Below, in pieces: positions 58,305 to 64,000 of a stretch of 64,000 bases of DNA. A model generated the notes under the pieces. The model did no database searches and had not been told where the DNA came from. It was given only the letters and a program-made list of their open reading frames with translations. Both the position numbers and the translations under genes were made by a program. The stretch is from Enchytraeus crypticus (lineage: Eukaryota; Annelida; Clitellata; Enchytraeida; Enchytraeidae), in NCBI GenBank assembly GCA_905160935.1, contig CAJHZI010000262.1, positions 930,583 through 994,582 of the forward strand. The letters run 5' to 3'. Every line of letters begins with the position of its first letter. The stretch's first letter is position 1.

Positions 58305-61300
58305 CGGGATTCATCGGGCCCATGGTTTCAATGGCCACCAGAAAAACTTCATATCCTAAGGACAGATCACGGTATTTATCCAATTTCCTAGAGGCGGCAT
58401 GAACAGCAGCTCCACCGGCTGTGACTGAAGTCGTATTCAGGTAGGAGTTTGCTATAGTGTCAATGACCGTGACGTCCCATACGGCACATTTACCGTTGCA
58501 CCAGGGCACTAAAGTCAAGCCGTCCGGACGCTTGCCGTCTGATCTGGACAACCCACTTGGTTCCTTAGAGGAAGGGATGCCTGCTCTTGAAAGTGCTCGC
58601 CATATTAAGTCACTTAAATTGTGATGGCGAGACATTCTACCTGAGCTTCGTTTGCAGGAGAGGCCGTGGAGACCTAAAGCGTCGATTTCATGACCGCAGG
58701 GGCACATGTGAGGCTCGCAAGTTTTCGCCCCTAAACGGAAACTAACGGCTACTCGAATCGCCTCATTGTCTAAAAAAGCCCACAAGAAGCAACAGGGAGA
58801 GCGTGAAGCCAGTCGCTGCTTCTTTTGGTTGATACAGCTAGGAGTCGTGCTCTGTCTACTGCATTGGACTGGGATTCTAACAGACTGGTATAAATTCGAT
58901 CCACTATAAGACGGTCCCATGACTTCTGGTTACTGACTGAGGTAGAAGGTGGAGCACTGGAGGTGAGGCTTTTGGACCAAACTGACAACGCAACGTCAAT
59001 GGATCTATCGGCAGAAAAGGAGCACTTATGAAGGATGGCGTCTTGCAACTGACTCGTTCCCATCGCTGATGCCAAGAAGGCTGAAGGCGCGATATGGGAA
59101 ACAAGACGAATTCCAAGACCACCTTTGCTCGCCGGTAAACTGGCTTGCTGCCACTGCAAATCAGACAAATCTGCGTTGATAACGGCGCACAAGCATTGCC
59201 TAAGAGCCTCGTCGTAGTCTAAAAGCCGCGGATTAGAGAAGCTCGGACTAGAGCGCAGAATGTGCATAAGTTTAGGTGCACTTAATGAAAAGCGAAGGAA
59301 TGTCAAAGCATCATGAGCGGCTAGCGACTTCAAACGCAATGCTGTACGCTTGAGAACCTCCAAGCGACTAGATAAAGCGGTGGTAGAAACTTCTTCTCCA
59401 GAGAGTGGCGCGCCGAGTAGAGTACTATGGGATAGGCTCATTGGCACAAAGAATGACAAAACTGAGTTGCCCGGAGATTTGCAAACTGATGATATGACTT
59501 CGCACTTGGTACGATTCAACTGAAGCCCAAATTCTTGGCCTCTGTCGATGATAGTCTGTACATCATTTGCAATCGACGACTCGCAACCACCAAGAGTAAT
59601 GTCATCCCACCGTGAGAGCGCTAAAGAGAGAAGTAAGGAGAGGGTGAATAGTCAAGCAAAACAGCATGGGCCCTAAGGGATCCCCTTGTTGGACTCCTTC
59701 CTGTGATTCAATGCACCAGTCTCCGAACTTCAACACGAAGGGCTTGAGTAAGCTAGATGGCAGAAACTATACAGCTCAGGTATCGTGTGATGTATTTCGC
59801 TAAGCATTCGTGATCTACTCAAGCAATTAAAAGCATTACAGAAGTCTAGCTTTACTACGAAGTGATCAGCTGGCATTGACTCAGCGAAACGGCGAGTAGC
59901 GTGAACAGCTGCCTCACAGCCACCTGGAATACCAGCTCCAAGTTGAATTGGGCTCAAGTAATCGCTGAGAGCAGACACTGCATAGCGATTTGCGCATTTA
60001 GCGGCTAAACGACGCCAAGTGTAACCCACTGCAATGGGGCGAATGCCGCCAGATTTCTTATTGAGTGCGAAGAGTTTACCACCAAACAGCACCGGTTGGA
60101 CCTCAGGGGGGCAAACACCTCTAAGAGGAGATTCACGAAAGAAGTCAAAGCGGTCAAAAATGTCCCAGTCGACTCTCTACAAGTCACAAGCTCCAGAAGA
60201 TGCTGAGAGCGAAGGCCATCAGGACCACCGGCTGAGCATGCTGGAAAGCTACGTACAGCTTTGACAACATCCTGCTCTGAGACTTGAATGGGCGGAGTCT
60301 CCATTGAGTCCGGAAGGGGTGCCATTATACTGCTACTAGCTGCGGGTGGATGCTTGGCCTTCAGGATATTGAAAGTGTTTAAACTGCATTGCGCTGGGCT
60401 TTCGTCTGAACAGAGGATGCGTACAGCTGCCGAAACATTTCCATCTTCCATTTTGGACCTGACTGCTGAGGCACGGGAGTCATGAGAACGATGAGCTCTT
60501 TTAATTCTCTCAACGACCGGCTCAGTGAGAGCACCAGTACCTAGGCCCTCCAACCTTTTCTTAATTAATGAGCTTAGATTATGCCTTTTACCTGTGCGAG
60601 CAGGGACTTGCAAAACCGAAGATGCGAAAAGCAACAAATCTGACCAGTATGATAAAACTGAGGGATCGCTTTCGATCTTACGGAAGGCATCAATCAAGGT
60701 TGCTGAGCACGCAGGTCTGGCTGATTTGGGAATGTGTTTTATTGTAGGTCGCGTCAAGCAGGGATGCTCAAGACTGAGCGGCTGAGAAGAAAATTAATTT
60801 AATGATAAGTTAGCAGAATTGGGAGCAGCAGTGGGAGGAGAACTCTGTCTAGCCGAACCAGAATCGCAGCTCCGATTCCTGATCCTATTCCTAATATCAG
60901 AAACTGCAGGCCCTGGTTGCGAAGCTGCCACCTGTGCGGAGTTCTGCAAGGGAAGTTGGTTGGAACCTGGGCAACGATTATCCAATGGGCCATGAAGATG
61001 GACCTTTCCGTCTCCCGAATGAAGCTGACGTTGAGCTAGGCACACCGAACAGATGCCAGTTTTCTTGTTGGCAGTCTGAGACAGTGGCCAAGTCTGTCTG
61101 GCAGGCATGTGGCAAACACGGCATAGCAAGCGAGAGAAAAAAGAATTACAACTGGATCGCTACTGCAAATAGCTGCAGTCCAATAGTCCAATGCAGGTGA
61201 AAACTAAAGCATAATGCAGATTTAATAAAAGGTAAAATAAGCCGAATGCGCACAAAAGAATAGAAATAAAAGGGCCTGGGCGTACAGGGATATATATAAA

Positions 61301-61424
61301 AGCAGTATGCCAAAAGACAAAGTGAAAAAATTAGCAGAAGTGAAGAAAAACGATAAAAAGTGCTCAAGAAAAACACAGGTGTGCGTAAACAAACTAACCA
61401 CCTCGAGCGCCTCTAGCGAAAATG
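58305..61424 (-). mobile_element. RLE-type LINE, nearly complete but with frameshifts and lacking its 3' end
   Basis: Minus-strand order: 5' leader to about 61130; N-terminal Zn-finger-like Cys pairs (CRVC and CSVC, 61129-61040); a linker with one TAA at 60794; reverse transcriptase from about 60260 (GGPDGLRSQHLLEL, FGGKLFALNKKSGGIRPIAV, VKLDFCNAFNCLSR, GVQQGDPLGPMLF, then WDDITLGG in place of YxDD); and the C-terminal endonuclease with CPCGHE / LHGLSCK, KRPDGLTL and VWDVTVID at about 58720-58460. Frameshifts lie near 60110, 59730, 59600 and 58910. RT followed by a CCHC motif and an RPD...D nuclease is the architecture of restriction-like-endonuclease LINEs (R2, R4/Dong, NeSL). (ATT)n abuts both ends. 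The clade is not settled from sequence reading. Confidence 0.82.
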
Positions 61425-61427
61425 ATG

Positions 61428-61475
<48 letters not shown>

Positions 61476-61485
61476 GTTATTATTA
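61425..61485. repeat. (ATT)n microsatellite
   Basis: About 55 bases of ATT repeats immediately at the 5' end of the RLE-type LINE. Confidence 0.95.
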
Positions 61486-61582
61486 AAGGACGTACAGCGT
61501 TGAGGATGTGCAGAGCTGTTGATGTGCTGATCCAGTCACTCGACTGGGTCGTAGCGTCGATGTATATAGCCTTCCTGCCAGT

Positions 61583-61892
61583 GCCGCTCTTAGATATCTT
61601 AAAATAGCACAAATAGTCATCACTTGTTACCAGTGGCACTCTTAGATATCTTAAAATAGCATAAATCATCATCACTTGTTACCAGTGACACTCTTAGATA
61701 TCTTAAAATAGCGCAAATAATCATCACTTGTTACCAGTGGCACTCTTAGATATCTTAAAATAGCATAAATCATCATCACTTGTTACCAGTGGCACTCTTA
61801 GATATCTTAAAATAGCATAAATCATCATCACTTGTTACCAGTGGCACTCTTAGATATCTTAAAATAGCGCAAATCATCATCACTTGCTACGC
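61583..61892. repeat. 52-bp minisatellite, 6 copies
   Basis: Unit GGCACTCTTAGATATCTTAA then AATAGCATAAATCATCATCA and CTTGTTACCAGT, with few differences between copies. Confidence 0.95.
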
Positions 61893-62237
61893 GGCAGCCT
61901 CTTATCATCTGTTTCATCTAAATCTTCAGTATCTTATCAATGATCAGTCTCTTTTCAATCATCAGTCTCATATCAAATTATCATTCTCCTATCAATCGTG
62001 GTCTCAAATCAAATTGTCATTCTCTTATCAAATCATCAGTCTCATATCAATCACTGCAGCTCCAGCAGACTGCAATCAATAATAAGTTTTTCTAAATTGA
62101 AAAAGCCTCTGTCAGTAATTAATTACTAAATCGTGCAGAGTTGCAATCATGAGTATATTCAACTAGGTCTACTCTGTTTTGACTCAGTTTTTTTCAAAAT
62201 ATCATAATATCAGATGAGTGACTTTGTGTTCAGGTTA

Positions 62238-62342
62238 AAAAGCTCGTAAAGCTAAGGTTAACGTCAGTTTGCTCATTCGAAAGTAATGTCAGAGACGGGC
62301 GATCCCAGGATTTGAACCCCGCACATACTGATCAGCGGTCTG
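62238..62342 (-). mobile_element. SINE-A copy
   Basis: The reverse complement has GACCGCTGATCAGTATGTGC, GGGGTTCAAATCCTGGGAT and the family 3' part. Confidence 0.8.
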
Positions 62343-62519
62343 TTCCGCGGTTATTGCTCTATGTTTGTGTTGATGTTAAACTTCTCGGGCATCTCAAGAT
62401 TTAGTCTAATATTGCGAAAAAACCATGACCATTGAATATACATGTACTACTCAAAATGGAATATTTAACATTTAAGAATATATTTTAAATTATAAGAAAT
62501 TTGAGTTAATTTGCTATTC

Positions 62520-62690
62520 CCGTTAGCAACTGCATGTGTCGTAAGGGGCGACTTAGAAAGAACTGAAGACGGCAAGATTAAATTACCGCAGATGCTACAT
62601 GTATACGCAATAGAAATCCTAGCCTTTTGTGAAGGGGATTAAGTTGTTGATCTCTGTAGCGCTCTTCATATGGAGTGAAAGCAGACTCTG
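62520..62690 (+). repeat. Dispersed repeat shared with 48310-48385
   Basis: CCGTTAGCAACTGCATGTGT, CGTAAGGGGCGACTTAGAAA, CCTTTTGTGAAGGGGATTAA. The start resembles the head of long SINE-C copies (29690, 27150), so it may belong to a related SINE. Confidence 0.5.
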
Positions 62691-62699
62691 AATATGAAT

Positions 62700-62995
62700 T
62701 AATATCACTAGCAGAACACTAAGGAGATAGTTATGAAAAGATTAGTTGTGAAAAGATTAGTTGTGAAAAGATTAGTTGTGAAAAGATTAGTTGTGAAAAG
62801 ATTAGTTGTGAAAAGATTAGATTAGTCGTACGTATTCAACTCTGAAGATGTTGAATACGTACTACTTGACAGAACGCTAAGAATAGAGTTGTGGAAAGAT
62901 TACTATACTCTGAAGATGATGAATTCGTATCACTTGACAGAACACTAAGGAGGGAGTTGTGAAAAGATTACTATACTCTGAAGATGTTGACGTTT
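62700..62995. repeat. Nested minisatellite: 70-bp unit with an internal 15-bp array
   Basis: Three copies of a roughly 70-base unit (ACTTGACAGAACACTAAGGA ... CTCTGAAGATG). In the first, GAAAAGATTAGTTGT is expanded to about six copies at 62735-62824. Confidence 0.85.
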
Positions 62996-63237
62996 CTATT
63001 GTTGAAGGAAGATCCCAGACTCGTCGTTTGACACGACAACCCCTGTCTGCATTGACCCACCAGCGAGATCAACCAAGAGTTTATCTATGGGTCGATGATA
63101 AATCAACCAATCAGTAAAATCAATAAATAAACATTCTTTCTTAAAATCGAAAATATAGTCTAGCGCCTTTCGCAGATCTCGTCCGTAAAATCTTTGGTTG
63201 TTTAATTAAGCTGCAGTAATAATAATAATAATAATAG

Positions 63238-63600
63238 CAGCAGAGGCCGCGGCTAATAGGAAAACTCTGAAGTATGCCGAAATCTCTGGCAACTATATCT
63301 TCATGCCTATTGCCTTTGAGACCCTGGGGCCCATTAACTCTCTCGCATCAGACTTTATTGACGAAATAGGCAGGAGGACCATCGCCATTACTGGTGATAA
63401 GCGCGAAAAAGCTTTTCTTTGGCAGCGACTGTCTATTGCTCTCCAGCGATTCAATGCAATCTGCTTCAGTGGCACTTTGGCTAAAGCGGCTTCCCAGAGT
63501 GCAGAGGAATTATTTTAATCGCTTTTTAAAAAACTTTTAATTAAACAAAGTCTCTTTTATCTTATTTTTTAGCCCAGGGCCCTTTACAGCCCAGGGCATA
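63238..63600 (+). mobile_element. 5'-truncated RLE-type LINE, second subfamily
   Basis: The ORF reads FMPIAFETLGPINSLASDFI, DEIGRRTIAITGDKREKAFL and LQRFNAICFSG with a stop at about 63518, homologous to the C-terminal end of copy c (IETMGPMNPEG, LQRFNAVCF) but clearly diverged. (TAA)n lies on both sides (63218-63235 and 63620-63640). Confidence 0.78.
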
Positions 63601-63639
63601 TAAAAAATAATCATAATCATAGTAATAATAATAATAATA

Positions 63640-63695
63640 AGTCCGTTTCCTCATACAAGGATGATGTCAGGGGCGTCATAATTAGGGACGTTAGT
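63640..63695 (-). mobile_element. SINE-B 3' end
   Basis: GTCCGTTTCCTCATACAAGG, ATGATGTCAGGGGCGTC on the plus strand, the reverse complement of the family end, with (TAA)n at its tail side. Confidence 0.6.
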
Positions 63696-63724
63696 AATTA
63701 AATTTGATTGAGCAATTAGCAAAT

Positions 63725-63840
63725 AAATCGTAGCTTAGAGGTCCGAGCGCGGATGAGTAGGTGACGGACTCAACTCCAGCATTCATCTACCACTGACCTG
63801 TTTCGTCACGTCAAACTGACATTAGATTTGTTATTTTATT
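63725..63840 (+). mobile_element. Diverged SINE-A-like copy
   Basis: GAGCGCGGATGAGTAGGTGA, CTACCACTGACCTGTTTCGT and AAACTGACATTAGATTTG follow the order of the SINE-A 3' part with many changes. Confidence 0.4.
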
Positions 63841-64000
63841 AACAGAAATTTTTAATTAATTGGCATATAATTAAGCCTTTCACGATTTTATTTAAATTTC
63901 AGTTACACCTTCTTGTTCAATATCATGACATTGCTTATATATACTGTTAGCTTTAATTCCAGTTAGGAGCAATTCATCGATCAATACATAATATGCTCTC

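Larger units (their letters stand above)
57526..64000. other. Probable CP3 intron 6 and 5' flank; no host exon seen
   Basis: CP3 exon 6 (HAREW block) was looked for on the minus strand and not seen, so intron 6 is at least 6.4 kb or the 5' part is missing. The interval is mostly retroelement and minisatellite. Short unassigned AT-rich stretches remain near 57910-58230 and 61890-62235. Confidence 0.5.

Noticed and set aside
1..64000. CRISPR arrays, bacterial operons or prophage
   Set aside because: The split genes, SINEs and LINEs show nuclear animal DNA; the regular repeats are minisatellites without spacer structure.

Overview
This is AT-rich animal nuclear DNA. The genes are split by GT-AG introns, and the DNA between and inside them is crowded with tRNA-derived SINEs, 5'-truncated LINEs and minisatellites. 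The proteins are ordinary metazoan ones. The SINE and LINE load and the carboxypeptidase sequences suggest an invertebrate, but I cannot name the phylum from sequence alone.

Layout. 1-4011: the last four coding exons of a small CTD phosphatase (CTDSP1/CTDSPL type, HAD/FCP family) on the plus strand. 4012-12145: intergenic, with SINEs, (AT)n tracts and minisatellites. 12146-27582: a complete 11-exon M14A metallocarboxypeptidase gene (called CP1 here) on the plus strand. It has a second, intact copy of its last exon at 28633-28805. 28806-36094: intergenic, holding fragments of two different LINE families. 36095-46742: a second complete 11-exon carboxypeptidase (CP2) on the plus strand, with a Tc1/mariner relic in intron 10. 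49252-57525: the last five exons of a third carboxypeptidase (CP3) on the minus strand, with a CR1-like LINE in one intron. 57526-64000: probably the next CP3 intron or its 5' flank, dominated by a LINE with a restriction-like endonuclease domain lying between (ATT)n tracts.

How the genes fit together. CP1, CP2 and CP3 are paralogues with the same intron positions and phases wherever they can be compared. CP1 and CP2 each encode 425 residues: signal peptide, propeptide with a basic activation site, and a catalytic domain with both the HxxE and the distal His zinc ligands and the catalytic Glu. The residue equivalent to pancreatic position 255, which sets substrate preference, is Ala in CP1 (CPA-like context) and Asp in CP2 (CPB-like, basic C-termini). 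The spare last exon of CP1 changes Ala to Asp and keeps length, phase and reading frame. Alternative use of the two last exons would therefore let one gene make either an A-like or a B-like enzyme. CP3 keeps the distal zinc His but has lost the equivalents of Arg127, Arg145, Tyr248 and Glu270, so it looks like a pseudoenzyme.
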